Positions 17,282-26,130 of a DNA stretch of 39,058 bases are shown piece by piece. Each line of letters begins with the position of its first letter. Position 1 is the first letter of the stretch. The notes beneath the pieces are model-generated. The model was not told the origin of the DNA. It saw only the letters and a program-made list of their open reading frames with translations, and ran no database searches. The DNA lies in NCBI GenBank assembly GCA_013696395.1, contig JACCYQ010000128.1, positions 1 to 39,058 on the forward strand, read 5' to 3'. This stretch comes from Chitinophagaceae bacterium (lineage in GTDB: Bacteria > Bacteroidota > Bacteroidia > Chitinophagales > Chitinophagaceae). Made by a program: the position numbers and the translations under genes.

Positions 17282-17306
17282 CAGCTTTGAGCTTTAGCTA
17301 AGTGCT
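17282..17306 (-). repeat. Short AGCTnAA tandem run in the actB-actC gap
   Basis: On the minus strand the gap contains TAGCTAAAGCTCAAAGCTG, three consecutive imperfect AGCTnAA units. The same unit occurs in the actC-actD gap. No hairpin with a T-run accompanies it, so a terminator role is not supported. Confidence 0.45.
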
Positions 17307-17356
17307 ACGAGCAATTATGTTTATTTTCTGTCAAAATTTTTATACTGCCATTACAA

Positions 17357-20300
17357 TTAATGAACTGCAGCGGGTGCATCATCAATTGCATGTGCCTCGA
17401 GATCATCGGTTGTAATGATCTGGTCTGTATTCCTGATCTTAGCCAGGTAAGTAACATTAGGCAATGTGTGAATTTGTTCTATCACATAAAATGTCCTTAA
17501 CTGGTTATCGGCTCTTACTTTGCTGATAGCACTTTCCTTATCATTCACATTACCAAAAGTGATAGCATTTGTAGGGCAAGCTGATTGGCAGGCAGATGCT
17601 ACATCATTATCCTTTAATTGCCTGTTTTCTTTTTTAGCAGTTAGCTTAGCTTCTTGTGTTCGTTGCACACAGAAGGAACACTTCTCCATCACACCCCGAC
17701 TACGTACCGTAACATCAGGGTTCAGTACCATCCTGGTTAAATCATCATTCATATTAAGTACAACCGCTTCTAAAACCTGGCGCTGGTTATCATCGAAACT
17801 ATCAGCACCCATATAATCAGCCCAGTTAAAACGGCGAACTTTATAAGGACAGTTATTAGCGCAGTAACGTGTACCAATGCAGCGGTTATAAATCATTTGG
17901 TTAATACCTTCCGAGCTATGCATGGTTGCTGCAACCGGGCAAACGTTTTCACAAGGTGCATTATCACAATGCTGACAAAGCATAGGTTGAAATACAACAG
18001 CTTGTAAATCATCGGGATTATCTTCCTTTGAAACAAAATAACGGTCAATGCGCAACCAATGCATATCATGGTAACGCATTACTTCTTTTTTACCCACTAC
18101 CGGTACATTATTCTCACTATGACATGCAACTACACATGCATTGCAGCCCATACAACTATTCATATCTATAGCCATTCCCCACTTGGGACCAGGGTAAGGA
18201 TAATCTGGATATAGGGTTCCTTCTGTTCTGTAATCGCCGGTTTGCGGAGCATAAGTAGAATGTAAATGCTCCCGCTCTTCTTTAAACTGTTTAGGATTTT
18301 TAAGAAATGTCGCCATCGTAGTTTCTTTAACTACTTCTGTGCGATTTTCATATGAATTATGTATCTGGGTTTGTGCAATTTTATACTCGCCTACTTTATT
18401 CTCCGAAACGGTAATACCGGGGTTATGGAAATCAATAGTAGTACCATTAAAAATGGCCAATTGATTTACATTTTTGCCAATTTTATCCAGGCCTACACCA
18501 ATATTATTACTGCGTCCATAACCTACAGCGATTGCAATGGTATTGGCATTCATCCCAGGAATTACAAGAACTGGCAAGTCCAGTTCCTGGTTATTATAAG
18601 TAAAGCGAAGAACGGGTTTTGAAGGAAAGTATTCATACTTACTGTCTTTCCCTACAAAAAGTCCCATTTCATTAGCTTTGGCAAGGGGGATCATAGCATA
18701 ATTATCCCAGGTTGCTTTGGTTACCGGGTCAGGAAGTTCAAGTAACCAGGGATTGGCACCACTTGCTGTATTATTAACTGCTACAGTCTGGTAAAGGACA
18801 ATTTCATACTTACCGGATTGTTTGTTAGTTGCAAGTCCGGATGCAGCTGCTGAGGTATTGGCACTATTAAAAGCACCGGCACCCAGGGAAGGAGTAACGG
18901 TTGCTATACCTATTGTATCAGTTAATGACTGTGATATACCAGGTAAAGCAGATTGACCATTTTCCAGTACTCCATCCTGCAAAGCTTTATTGAATGCTTG
19001 TTTGCCTAATTTCACTTCCCAATATGTTTTAAAAAAACTATCGTAATCATTAGTATTACCACTCCACTTCATTAATGATGTCTGGTAAGGTCGGGTTTTA
19101 AATACCGGATTTATGGTTGGTTGAATAAAACTGATATACCCGGATTTGGGTTCTGTATCGCCCCAGCTTTCAAGATAATGAGGAGCAGGAACAGCGAAAT
19201 GACACAGTTCTGTAGTTTCATCCAGTTTACTATTGAAAGAAACCGCCAGCCTCACTTTTTTCATTCCCTCTTTAAAACCCGCTGCATTATAAAAAGTATA
19301 AGCTGGGTTAGCGCCGTAAATAAATAATGCACCAACCTGTCCGGCATTCATTTGTGAAACCAGGTCAACGAGGTCTTTATCAATACCCTGGCGAATATTT
19401 AAAGTTTCAGACCAGTTAATGGATTTACCATAAGCACCGATCTGGTTATTAATTGCATTGACGATGGATTGAACATTTACATCATTACTGCCTGAAATTA
19501 CCAAACCACCATTGGCCTTAAGATCTGCAGCAACTTTTGCAATTCCTGCCTTCAGTTTTGCATCACTAATATTTGGAACAGATACTGCACCGCCCAATGC
19601 ACTTAATATTGCCATGGCAACTGCACCTGTTTCAGATGGACGGTGGGTAAATCTTTCATCTGCATTGGAACCTGTCTGGGTTAAATAGCTTTCAAACTGG
19701 TAATGTTTACTCATTGCCGGTTTTGCCTCATCAATTTTTCTGTTAACGACCCATTGTGATGCAAATTCTACCGGGTTCAGCCAGGTACCCAGGAAATCTG
19801 CCCCAAGACTTACAATCACCTTTGCATTTTCAAAATGGTAAGAAGGAATGGCCCTTCTTCCAAAGGATGCTTCATTGGCCAATAACATACCACTATATGA
19901 ATCAGCATCTGCCTGTACATGTCTGCTTCCAGGGTATTTTGCCAGGAATTCTGAAATAATTTGTTTAGTTGTTGGTGAAGTGATAGTTGTAGATAGAAAA
20001 ACCACCGGGGCCGTTCCGATCTTCGCTAATTCATCACCAATTAATTTATCAACTTGTGCATAGGTAGGGATTTCTTCAAATCGGCCTTCACTTACTTTTC
20101 TTTTTGGGTGAGGTAAACGAAATGAATCATATAAATCAAGCACTGATGCCTGTGCTCTTGCGGAAGTTCCTCCCTTAGTATAATTGCAAAGTTTATTGCC
20201 TTCTATTTTTATAGGACGACCATCTCTTACTTTGGCTATGATTGGTAAAACATCTCCATCCTGTACATAAGTAGTGGCATAATATTTTGCTACACCCGGT

Positions 20301-20548
20301 ACCAGGTTTTCAGGTTGATTGGCAAATGGTATTGCCTTTTGTACCGGTGCTTCACAACTGGCAGCCAATGAAGCAGCAGCTGTGGTAAAACCCAAATATT
20401 TCAAAAAGTCCCTGCGGGGGGCTTTAGCATCCAGCCAGCCCTGTTCATCGGTAGGAAGATCTTCCTGAAATTCATTTTGCGCTAATTTCTTAAAGCCTTC
20501 TGCATTGTTCAGTTCGCCAAAACTTTGCCAGTACTTTTTATCGCTCAT
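17357..20548 (-). CDS. actB: Alternative complex III iron-sulfur subunit ActB (molybdopterin-like and ferredoxin domains fused)
   Basis: This 1063-residue periplasmic subunit fuses a molybdopterin oxidoreductase-like domain (a form that in known ActB lacks the Mo cofactor) to a four-cluster ferredoxin domain. An internal twin-arginine motif, RRDFLKYLG, starts at residue 45 and is followed by a lipobox-like LAASC with Cys65. The cluster-binding cysteines are in CMGCNACVVACH (near residue 799), CQHCDNAPCENVCP (near 859), CIGTRYCANNCPY (near 892), CSFCVQRT (near 956) and CQSACPTN (near 990). Family knowledge predicts three [4Fe-4S] clusters and one [3Fe-4S] cluster. It passes electrons from quinol to the hemes. 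It is the second gene, 72 bp after actA. Confidence 0.95.
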   Translation of the reverse strand: MSDKKYWQSFGELNNAEGFKKLAQNEFQEDLPTDEQGWLDAKAPRRDFLKYLGFTTAAASLAASCEAPVQKAIPFANQPENLVPGVAKYYATTYVQDGDVLPIIAKVRDGRPIKIEGNKLCNYTKGGTSARAQASVLDLYDSFRLPHPKRKVSEGRFEEIPTYAQVDKLIGDELAKIGTAPVVFLSTTITSPTTKQIISEFLAKYPGSRHVQADADSYSGMLLANEASFGRRAIPSYHFENAKVIVSLGADFLGTWLNPVEFASQWVVNRKIDEAKPAMSKHYQFESYLTQTGSNADERFTHRPSETGAVAMAILSALGGAVSVPNISDAKLKAGIAKVAADLKANGGLVISGSNDVNVQSIVNAINNQIGAYGKSINWSETLNIRQGIDKDLVDLVSQMNAGQVGALFIYGANPAYTFYNAAGFKEGMKKVRLAVSFNSKLDETTELCHFAVPAPHYLESWGDTEPKSGYISFIQPTINPVFKTRPYQTSLMKWSGNTNDYDSFFKTYWEVKLGKQAFNKALQDGVLENGQSALPGISQSLTDTIGIATVTPSLGAGAFNSANTSAAASGLATNKQSGKYEIVLYQTVAVNNTASGANPWLLELPDPVTKATWDNYAMIPLAKANEMGLFVGKDSKYEYFPSKPVLRFTYNNQELDLPVLVIPGMNANTIAIAVGYGRSNNIGVGLDKIGKNVNQLAIFNGTTIDFHNPGITVSENKVGEYKIAQTQIHNSYENRTEVVKETTMATFLKNPKQFKEEREHLHSTYAPQTGDYRTEGTLYPDYPYPGPKWGMAIDMNSCMGCNACVVACHSENNVPVVGKKEVMRYHDMHWLRIDRYFVSKEDNPDDLQAVVFQPMLCQHCDNAPCENVCPVAATMHSSEGINQMIYNRCIGTRYCANNCPYKVRRFNWADYMGADSFDDNQRQVLEAVVLNMNDDLTRMVLNPDVTVRSRGVMEKCSFCVQRTQEAKLTAKKENRQLKDNDVASACQSACPTNAITFGNVNDKESAISKVRADNQLRTFYVIEQIHTLPNVTYLAKIRNTDQIITTDDLEAHAIDDAPAAVH

Positions 20549-20620
20549 TTATATCCGTTTGAAAATTGAAAAAAAATTGAACTTCACTTAATTGTATCAC
20601 CTCTTAAATTGAAATAAGGG

Positions 20621-21895
20621 TTAATAATGGCATTTCTGGCATTCAGTACCACCAATATCGCTAACAGTTACGCTATCCATTTTACCCGAAGCCAAATCAT
20701 TATGGAATTTTTCGTAAATACTATAAAACTTATTACCGGTACTATCGCCTTCATTATAAAAATTAACCTTGGTTTCCCTGTGACAGTTAACACACCATCC
20801 CATACTCAATTCTGAAAATTGAGAAACTACGTCCATATCCTGGATGGGACCATGACAGGTCTGGCATTGTACATTTCCTGCTTTTACGTGTTGAGAGTGA
20901 TTAAAGTAAACATGGTCAGGCAGGTTGTGGATCTTGATCCATTCCACTGGTTTTGCTTTAGCCGGATCCCAATCATTAGGCCTTGCAGGATCAAAACCAG
21001 CATATTTATATAGTTTGGCAATTTCAGCCGTTCCATCAACCTCCCTTCCATCCTCAGTATATAATTGGGGACCCTTCTCATAACTGCTGATAGCTTTATG
21101 GCAGTTCATACAGGTATTTACTGAAGGAATGGCTGCGTGTTTACTTTCCATGGCGCTGCCATGGCAATACAAACAACTGATCTGGTTAATGCCAGCATGA
21201 ACCTTATGAGAATAATAGATGGGCTGTTCAGGCATATATCCTTTATCGCGGCCCAGCTTAATAGCCCCTTTAGCCAAATAATAGCCGCCTACCACAAAGA
21301 ACACCATCGCAAACATGGCTATATAAATCTTATTACGATAAAATGGAACAGGATCTGGACGCCTGATATTTTCTTTATCGTCTGATAACTTTTTCAGATT
21401 GCTGTTCACTTGCATCAGTATCAGGGCAATGACGGCCAGGATCAGCGATAAAATACCAAAGAATATGGAATTGCGGTTTGAATTATCAGGTGCGCCCTCT
21501 GGTACAGGCCCTCCCGTTGGAGTTCCCCCAGGAGGAGGTGCGGTTGCTACATATTCCGCAATGGCGTCAATTTCCTCATTGGTTAATTGGGGAAATGCCT
21601 GCATAATGGTACCATATTGGTTCTTAAGCTGGCTGGCATAATCACTTGTAGCTAAATACGCAGCCGGATTGTGTACCCATTTATACAATTCTTCCCGGTC
21701 ACCCCAGGGACCGCGCTCCAGAAAACCTCTTAATGCGGGACCGGTTAAATTCTTATCCAGCGAATGACAGATCTGGCAATTAGTTTGATATAGTACTTTT
21801 CCATCCTGTGCTGCAATGTCAGTCGTTAAAAACAGGGCAACCAGCGTAAATAAAAAAAGACTTATCCTCTTAATGATTGGTTTACAAGGAAGCAT
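20621..21895 (-). CDS. actA: Alternative complex III multiheme cytochrome subunit ActA, six CxxCH motifs
   Basis: The 424-residue protein begins with a signal peptide (about residues 1-30), then a monoheme cytochrome c domain with CQICH at 40-44 and candidate axial Met98 in GTIMQAF. Two hydrophobic helices follow (about 144-161 and 189-208). The C-terminal part is the multiheme domain with CxxCH motifs beginning at Cys241, Cys262, Cys344, Cys368 and Cys419. ActA in the family is described as pentaheme, so the N-terminal domain adds a sixth heme here. An in-frame GTG two codons upstream (21901) is possible; the ATG at 21895 was preferred. It is the first gene of the respiratory cluster, behind a promoter-like sequence. 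Confidence 0.94.
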   Translation of the reverse strand: MLPCKPIIKRISLFLFTLVALFLTTDIAAQDGKVLYQTNCQICHSLDKNLTGPALRGFLERGPWGDREELYKWVHNPAAYLATSDYASQLKNQYGTIMQAFPQLTNEEIDAIAEYVATAPPPGGTPTGGPVPEGAPDNSNRNSIFFGILSLILAVIALILMQVNSNLKKLSDDKENIRRPDPVPFYRNKIYIAMFAMVFFVVGGYYLAKGAIKLGRDKGYMPEQPIYYSHKVHAGINQISCLYCHGSAMESKHAAIPSVNTCMNCHKAISSYEKGPQLYTEDGREVDGTAEIAKLYKYAGFDPARPNDWDPAKAKPVEWIKIHNLPDHVYFNHSQHVKAGNVQCQTCHGPIQDMDVVSQFSELSMGWCVNCHRETKVNFYNEGDSTGNKFYSIYEKFHNDLASGKMDSVTVSDIGGTECQKCHY

Positions 21896-21944
21896 AGACA
21901 CAAAAAATCTAAAAAGTGTAGATAAAAATCCTGATAATCGGCTG

Positions 21945-21977
21945 CAAAAATAAGCCAGTATATTAACAATATGTCAA
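21945..21977 (-). promoter_or_regulatory. Candidate promoter of the act-cox cluster
   Basis: Read on the minus strand, TTG (complement of 21975-21977) is followed after 22 bases by TATTTTTG (complement of 21945-21952), a full match to the Bacteroidota -7 consensus TAnnTTTG. It lies about 50 bases before the actA start codon, a plausible leader length. No other equally good match was seen in this divergent region. Confidence 0.55.
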
Positions 21978-22156
21978 CATTATAAAAAATTTTTTAAGCC
22001 TTAATGGGAGCGGGTTTCGGCAAATTTGTCGGTATATTTTCATTTTTTCTAAACCCTGATTGTCATATAAAAGTAAATATTCAAAAAAGTCATCATAAAA
22101 CGTCATTTCCCTCAATCTTAAAATTTTCGTGCACTTTTGCCCTGAAATATTGGTTA

Positions 22157-23056
22157 ATGATCAAACGATTGAAAGAAAAATGGCAGGTAAGCTTTGGGAG
22201 GCTGATCCTGATCCTCATGACTTTTGCCATTGGGGGTAGCTTGACCGGGATTATTGGTCGAAAGATCATGGATTTTACAGGAATAGATGTATGGTGGCTT
22301 TATTACCCTCTTTATATAATATTGATGACACTCATATGGCCTGCTATGGTTATTTTGATTAGCATCCCGTTTGGCCAGTTCCCGTTTTTTACCCAATACA
22401 TTAAAAAGATGTTTAGCAGGTTTAGTCCCAACAGGATATCCGCGAAATCTGGCCTTACAGCCGCGGCTAATGCAGGCTACCCTAAAAAAATTGCCATTTT
22501 CGCTTCAGGAACAGGCAGCAATTCCCAAAAAATCATAGACCATTTTAAACATTCCGGGGAGGTGGAGATTGCCTGCATTCTATATAATAAACCTACTGCG
22601 GGCGTTAAGCGAATTGCCGAAGAGGAAAATATTCCAGCTATTTTTCTGGAAAAGAAGGCATTTTTTGAATCTGATCAGTATTTAACTCTTCTAAAAGAGC
22701 TGGAAATTGACCTTGTTGTTCTTGCCGGTTTTCTTTGGAAAGTTCCAGATAGTTTTATCCACGCATTTCCCGGGGCTATAATAAATATTCACCCGGCACT
22801 TTTGCCCGATTATGGGGGAAAAGGTATGTATGGGAGTATCGTACACGAAGCAGTCATAAGAAACCAGGAAGCTTTCAGCGGTATTACCATTCACTTTGTA
22901 GATGAGCATTATGATAATGGGGATATTATTTTCCAGGCAAAATGCCCGGTTTTAAAAGATGATACACCTGAAACGCTGGCCCGGAGAATTCATTTACTGG
23001 AGCACGCTAATTATCCGGTGGTAATTGAAACCTTATTGAAACAATCCCGACTTTAG
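22157..23056 (+). CDS. purN: Membrane-domain fusion of phosphoribosylglycinamide formyltransferase
   Basis: The 299-residue frame has two parts. Residues 1-88 resemble a small two-helix Bacteroidota membrane protein (DUF6787-like, from memory), with TFAIGGSLTGIIGRKIMDF and WPAMVILISIPFGQFPFF. Residues about 110-299 are PurN, which formylates glycinamide ribonucleotide in purine synthesis: IAIFASGTGSNSQKII binds the substrate phosphate, NIHPALLPDYGGKGMYG carries the catalytic Asn and His, and HFVDEHYDNGDIIFQAK the catalytic Asp. The frame is uninterrupted, and no in-frame start codon occurs in the ~20-residue linker. The ATG at 22157 was chosen; the frame is open to 22004, but that leader is not protein-like. 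It is divergent from actA. Confidence 0.9.
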   Translation: MIKRLKEKWQVSFGRLILILMTFAIGGSLTGIIGRKIMDFTGIDVWWLYYPLYIILMTLIWPAMVILISIPFGQFPFFTQYIKKMFSRFSPNRISAKSGLTAAANAGYPKKIAIFASGTGSNSQKIIDHFKHSGEVEIACILYNKPTAGVKRIAEEENIPAIFLEKKAFFESDQYLTLLKELEIDLVVLAGFLWKVPDSFIHAFPGAIINIHPALLPDYGGKGMYGSIVHEAVIRNQEAFSGITIHFVDEHYDNGDIIFQAKCPVLKDDTPETLARRIHLLEHANYPVVIETLLKQSRL

Positions 23057-23083
23057 TTTAGCTTTCACATTTTCTTTTGTTAC

Positions 23084-23845
23084 TTGCCTACCACATTGAT
23101 TTCATCAACCAATATAAAAAAGCTATTCACCATTTTCTTCTTGTTGCTAAGTATGCAGTGGGTAAATGGCCAGTTTACACTAAAAGGTACTGTTTTCGAT
23201 AGTTCGCGGACTGTACCTGTACAATCTGTTTCTGTTCAATCAACCGGTGGCCGTGGATCTATTACGGATGCATTTGGAAAATACGAAATCCGGGTATCGG
23301 AAAATGATTCCATTTGGTTTTCCTATTTAAATAAACCTACTGTTAAATTCCCGGTTACAAAGATCATGGATCCCACAAGATTTGATATTGCCTTGCCCAA
23401 GAATATGGAAATTTTAAAGGAAATCACTATAAGACCACGCAATTACCGGTTGGATTCAATACAAAACAGGCTGGATTACGAAAAGGCTTTCGAATTTCAA
23501 AGACCTAACGTTGGTTCCATGACCAGTATCGGACCAATGGGTGCCGGTATCGACATTAATGAACTGATCCGTGTATTCCAATTCCGTAAAAACAACAGCA
23601 TGGTAAGGTTTAAAGAAAGATTATTAGAACAGGAAAGGGAAAAATACATTGATCATCGATTCAATAAAGCTTTGGTTAGAAGACTTACAAAGTTAGACAG
23701 TGCGGACCTTGAATTATTTATGGAACTCTTCAGACCTGCTTTTGAATTTTCAGTAGCCAGTACCGATTTCCAGTTTCAAACGTTTATCAAAGAATCTTAT
23801 GAAGTATTTTTGAGAGAATACATTCGCCAGCGAAAAAGTTTTTAA
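23084..23845 (+). CDS. Exported carboxypeptidase-regulatory-like domain protein
   Basis: A 253-residue exported protein. After a signal peptide ending near VNGQ, residues about 30-105 form a carboxypeptidase D regulatory-like beta domain (FTLKGTVFDSSRTVPVQSVS, then GSITDAFGKYEIRV), as found at the N-terminus of many Bacteroidota outer-membrane proteins. Here no TonB receptor follows; the rest is a charged helical region ending REYIRQRKSF. The function is unknown. The start is uncertain: TTG at 23084 gives a sensible signal peptide, another in-frame TTG lies at 23096, and no upstream ATG fits. It ends 11 bp before the next gene, with which it is probably cotranscribed. Confidence 0.75.
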   Translation: MPTTLISSTNIKKLFTIFFLLLSMQWVNGQFTLKGTVFDSSRTVPVQSVSVQSTGGRGSITDAFGKYEIRVSENDSIWFSYLNKPTVKFPVTKIMDPTRFDIALPKNMEILKEITIRPRNYRLDSIQNRLDYEKAFEFQRPNVGSMTSIGPMGAGIDINELIRVFQFRKNNSMVRFKERLLEQEREKYIDHRFNKALVRRLTKLDSADLELFMELFRPAFEFSVASTDFQFQTFIKESYEVFLREYIRQRKSF

Positions 23846-23856
23846 AATAAACTGTC

Positions 23857-24393
23857 ATGGATCAACTTAAGTTAGGAATCGGTACCCGACTGCAACATAC
23901 GCAACACGGACCTGGAGTAATTGTTGGTATCCGGTATGCCACTTATCTTATTTCATTTATCCATCAAGGAATTAAAGAAATTGAAAAAGATGATATACAT
24001 CTTGATGAGATTATTCCCGAAAATGTAACCGCAGAAGTAGAAACGCAGAGTGAGACAGAAAGATCGCTACTCAAAATTTTACGGTTATGGGGTGGTATAA
24101 GCGAAATAGTTCCTTTGGGTGATCGCTGGAAAAACGGTACCATGCTCTTGCAACCAGCCGATAAAAGTCAAAAGCCTAAAGAGATCCCCATTGATGTATT
24201 CTTTCATAAACTGGTAATGGCCCGTGACAGACTCAGGGTACTGGAACAACAGCTTAATGCGCATAAGGGTCTCAGTGATGAAGAAAAAGTAAACCTGCAG
24301 CAATATATAACACGCATTTATGGAACTCTTACAACCTTTAATGTTTTGTTTAAAAATAAAGAACATTGGTTTGTTGGCGAAAAGAGCGAGTGA
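23857..24393 (+). CDS. Conserved hypothetical protein with N-terminal SH3-like barrel
   Basis: This 178-residue cytoplasmic protein begins LGIGTRLQHTQHGPGVIVGI, a pattern of short strands with a GxGxV turn as in Tudor/CarD-like and UvrD C-terminal barrels that bind nucleic acids or other proteins. The middle contains GGISEIVPLGDRWKNGTMLL, and the C-terminal third is a helical coiled-coil-like region (RDRLRVLEQQLNAHKGLSDE). I do not recognise an assigned function; from memory similar proteins occur as uncharacterised genes in Bacteroidota. It has a normal ATG start and lies directly after the carboxypeptidase-regulatory-like gene. Confidence 0.75.
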   Translation: MDQLKLGIGTRLQHTQHGPGVIVGIRYATYLISFIHQGIKEIEKDDIHLDEIIPENVTAEVETQSETERSLLKILRLWGGISEIVPLGDRWKNGTMLLQPADKSQKPKEIPIDVFFHKLVMARDRLRVLEQQLNAHKGLSDEEKVNLQQYITRIYGTLTTFNVLFKNKEHWFVGEKSE

Positions 24394-24438
24394 AAATTAC
24401 TTATTAGGAGATTGCAGTTCCCGGGAATAAAGTAATTT
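24394..24438. other. AT-rich inverted repeat between two plus-strand genes
   Basis: Arms AAATTACTT (24394-24402) and AAGTAATTT (24430-24438) are perfect complements across a 27-base interior that includes CCCGGG. The stem begins right after the stop codon at 24391-24393. No T-run follows on the plus strand, so an intrinsic terminator is not well supported; the right arm also overlaps a promoter-like TAATTTAG. It could be an operator or simply chance in AT-rich sequence. Confidence 0.35.
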
Positions 24439-24440
24439 AG
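24412..24440 (+). promoter_or_regulatory. Weak candidate promoter of the TPR lipoprotein gene
   Basis: TTG at 24412-24414 is followed after 18 bases by TAATTTAG at 24433-24440, a seven-of-eight match to TAnnTTTG. The expected start of transcription would be close to, but upstream of, the ATG at 24459. Pattern match only. Confidence 0.28.
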
Positions 24441-24458
24441 ATTGCTAAACTTAACACC

Positions 24459-26024
24459 ATGCAATTTGCAAAATTTTTCCATTTTATCCTGGCCATTGTC
24501 CTTTTGGTTAGTTGTATTTCCAAAAATCAATCTTCAGTACAATTGGGTGAAATAAATTTTGAAGTTACCGGGCAAGCATCCGCACAGCCTGCATTTAAAC
24601 AAGGTTTATTGTACTTACATAGTTTTGAATATGAAGATGCTGCAGAAGCATTTCAACAGGCTCAGAAAATTGACCCTGGATTCGTAATTGCATATTGGGG
24701 GGAAGCCATGACTTACAATCATCCTTTATGGCGTGAACAGGATTTTGAAAAAGGAAACGCGGTTTTAAATCAATTGGCTGCGATTCCGGATGAAAGAATT
24801 GACCTGGCAAAAACTGATTTGGAAAAAGATTTTATAAGAGGCGTTAATATCCTCTATGGCACGGGAAATAAAACTAAAAGAGACAGTCTTTATGCTGCCT
24901 TTATGGAAACACTTTACCATAAATACCCCGGAAATAACGAAGTAGCATCATTTTACAGTTTATCACTGATTGGCAGGGCAGTTGACGGCATGCAGACCAA
25001 AATTTTTGAACAGGCTGCAGACATTGCTAAAGAGGTAATTGAAAGAAATCCCTTGCACCCGGGAGCCTTACATTATATTATTCATGCCTACGATAACCCT
25101 ACTCACGCTACATTGGCTTTAACTACCGCTGATAAATATGCGAAAGTTGCTCCTGATGCCGGCCATGCACTTCACATGCCCACGCATACATATCTGGCCT
25201 TAGGTATGTGGGATAAGGTTGTAAGCAGCAATATTGTTTCATGGGCTGCGGAGAAAGCGAGGAAAGAACGTAAAAAATTAAATAATGACGCACTGGGCTA
25301 TCACTCATATTATTGGTTACAATATGGCTACCTGCAACAAGGCAATGCAGATATGGCAAGAAAAATGGTTGATAGCATGCAAAAATTTTGCAATGAATTA
25401 CCCAGTACTGCAGCCAGGGCACACATGATATTTCTGAAAACAACATATCTGGCTGAAACCAATGACTACGACACTTCAATAACCATGATTTCATTTAATG
25501 AAAAGGATTTAAATATTCTGACCCGCTCCAGAAATCATTTTGTAAATGGCATGGCTGCATACCATCAAAAAAATGAAAAAGAATTGGATAAAATTATCCG
25601 GCAAATGGCAGGAGAACGATTGATAGAAAAAGAAAAAACCAATGGTAATGGAATTCGTGTTTGCGGCAGCATCAATCGCAGCATGCCAACTATATCAGAC
25701 CTGCAAAAAACGGAAGTAATGGAACTGCAATTAAAAGCTATGCAGGCCTGGATGAAAAAAGATGCAGTAACAACAGAAAAATATCTGATACAAGCCACAA
25801 CGATGGAAACATCCAGTACTTATGCATATGGTCCGCCCAATGTGGTAAAACCCTCTTATGAAATGTATGGTGAATGGTTATTAAAAATGAACAGGCCAAA
25901 AGAAGCTTTATTACAGTTCGAAAAATCACTTGAATCGGCACCAAATAAACTTCTTTCCATTAAAGGAAAGGAAACAGCTATAAGCCTTTTAAAAGAACCA
26001 GCAAAAGCAACTACAAAAAGTTGA
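24459..26024 (+). CDS. Tetratricopeptide-repeat lipoprotein with conserved His motifs
   Basis: The 521-residue protein begins with a lipoprotein signal peptide (FILAIVLLVSC, Cys19). TPR-like helical pairs are visible near the N-terminus (HSFEYEDAAEAFQQAQKIDP) and C-terminus (MNRPKEALLQFEKSLESAP). Between them are two His-rich segments characteristic of this TPR family: LHYIIHAYDNPTHA and AGHALHMPTHTYLALGMW. Their strict conservation in relatives (from memory) hints at a metal-binding or catalytic role, which is not proven. It is probably anchored to a membrane facing the periplasm. It precedes the acylase gene by 106 bp on the same strand, starting a run of exported proteins. Confidence 0.85.
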   Translation: MQFAKFFHFILAIVLLVSCISKNQSSVQLGEINFEVTGQASAQPAFKQGLLYLHSFEYEDAAEAFQQAQKIDPGFVIAYWGEAMTYNHPLWREQDFEKGNAVLNQLAAIPDERIDLAKTDLEKDFIRGVNILYGTGNKTKRDSLYAAFMETLYHKYPGNNEVASFYSLSLIGRAVDGMQTKIFEQAADIAKEVIERNPLHPGALHYIIHAYDNPTHATLALTTADKYAKVAPDAGHALHMPTHTYLALGMWDKVVSSNIVSWAAEKARKERKKLNNDALGYHSYYWLQYGYLQQGNADMARKMVDSMQKFCNELPSTAARAHMIFLKTTYLAETNDYDTSITMISFNEKDLNILTRSRNHFVNGMAAYHQKNEKELDKIIRQMAGERLIEKEKTNGNGIRVCGSINRSMPTISDLQKTEVMELQLKAMQAWMKKDAVTTEKYLIQATTMETSSTYAYGPPNVVKPSYEMYGEWLLKMNRPKEALLQFEKSLESAPNKLLSIKGKETAISLLKEPAKATTKS

Positions 26025-26130
26025 CAGATTAAAATTCTTCCATCAAAATAAATATGCACCTGGATTTAATCACCGTTCCTGTGTAATAAGGTTGTCCATA
26101 ATTGCATGGAATTAATATATAAATTTGGTG

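Noticed and set aside
22004-22156. Upstream in-frame extension of the purN fusion.
   Set aside because: The extra residues are not like a domain or signal peptide; the membrane domain begins naturally at the ATG at 22157.
26120-26127. TAAATTTG, a full match to the Bacteroidota -7 box, before the acylase gene.
   Set aside because: It ends three bases before the chosen ATG, so transcription would begin at or after the start codon, and no TTG lies at 17-23 bases upstream.
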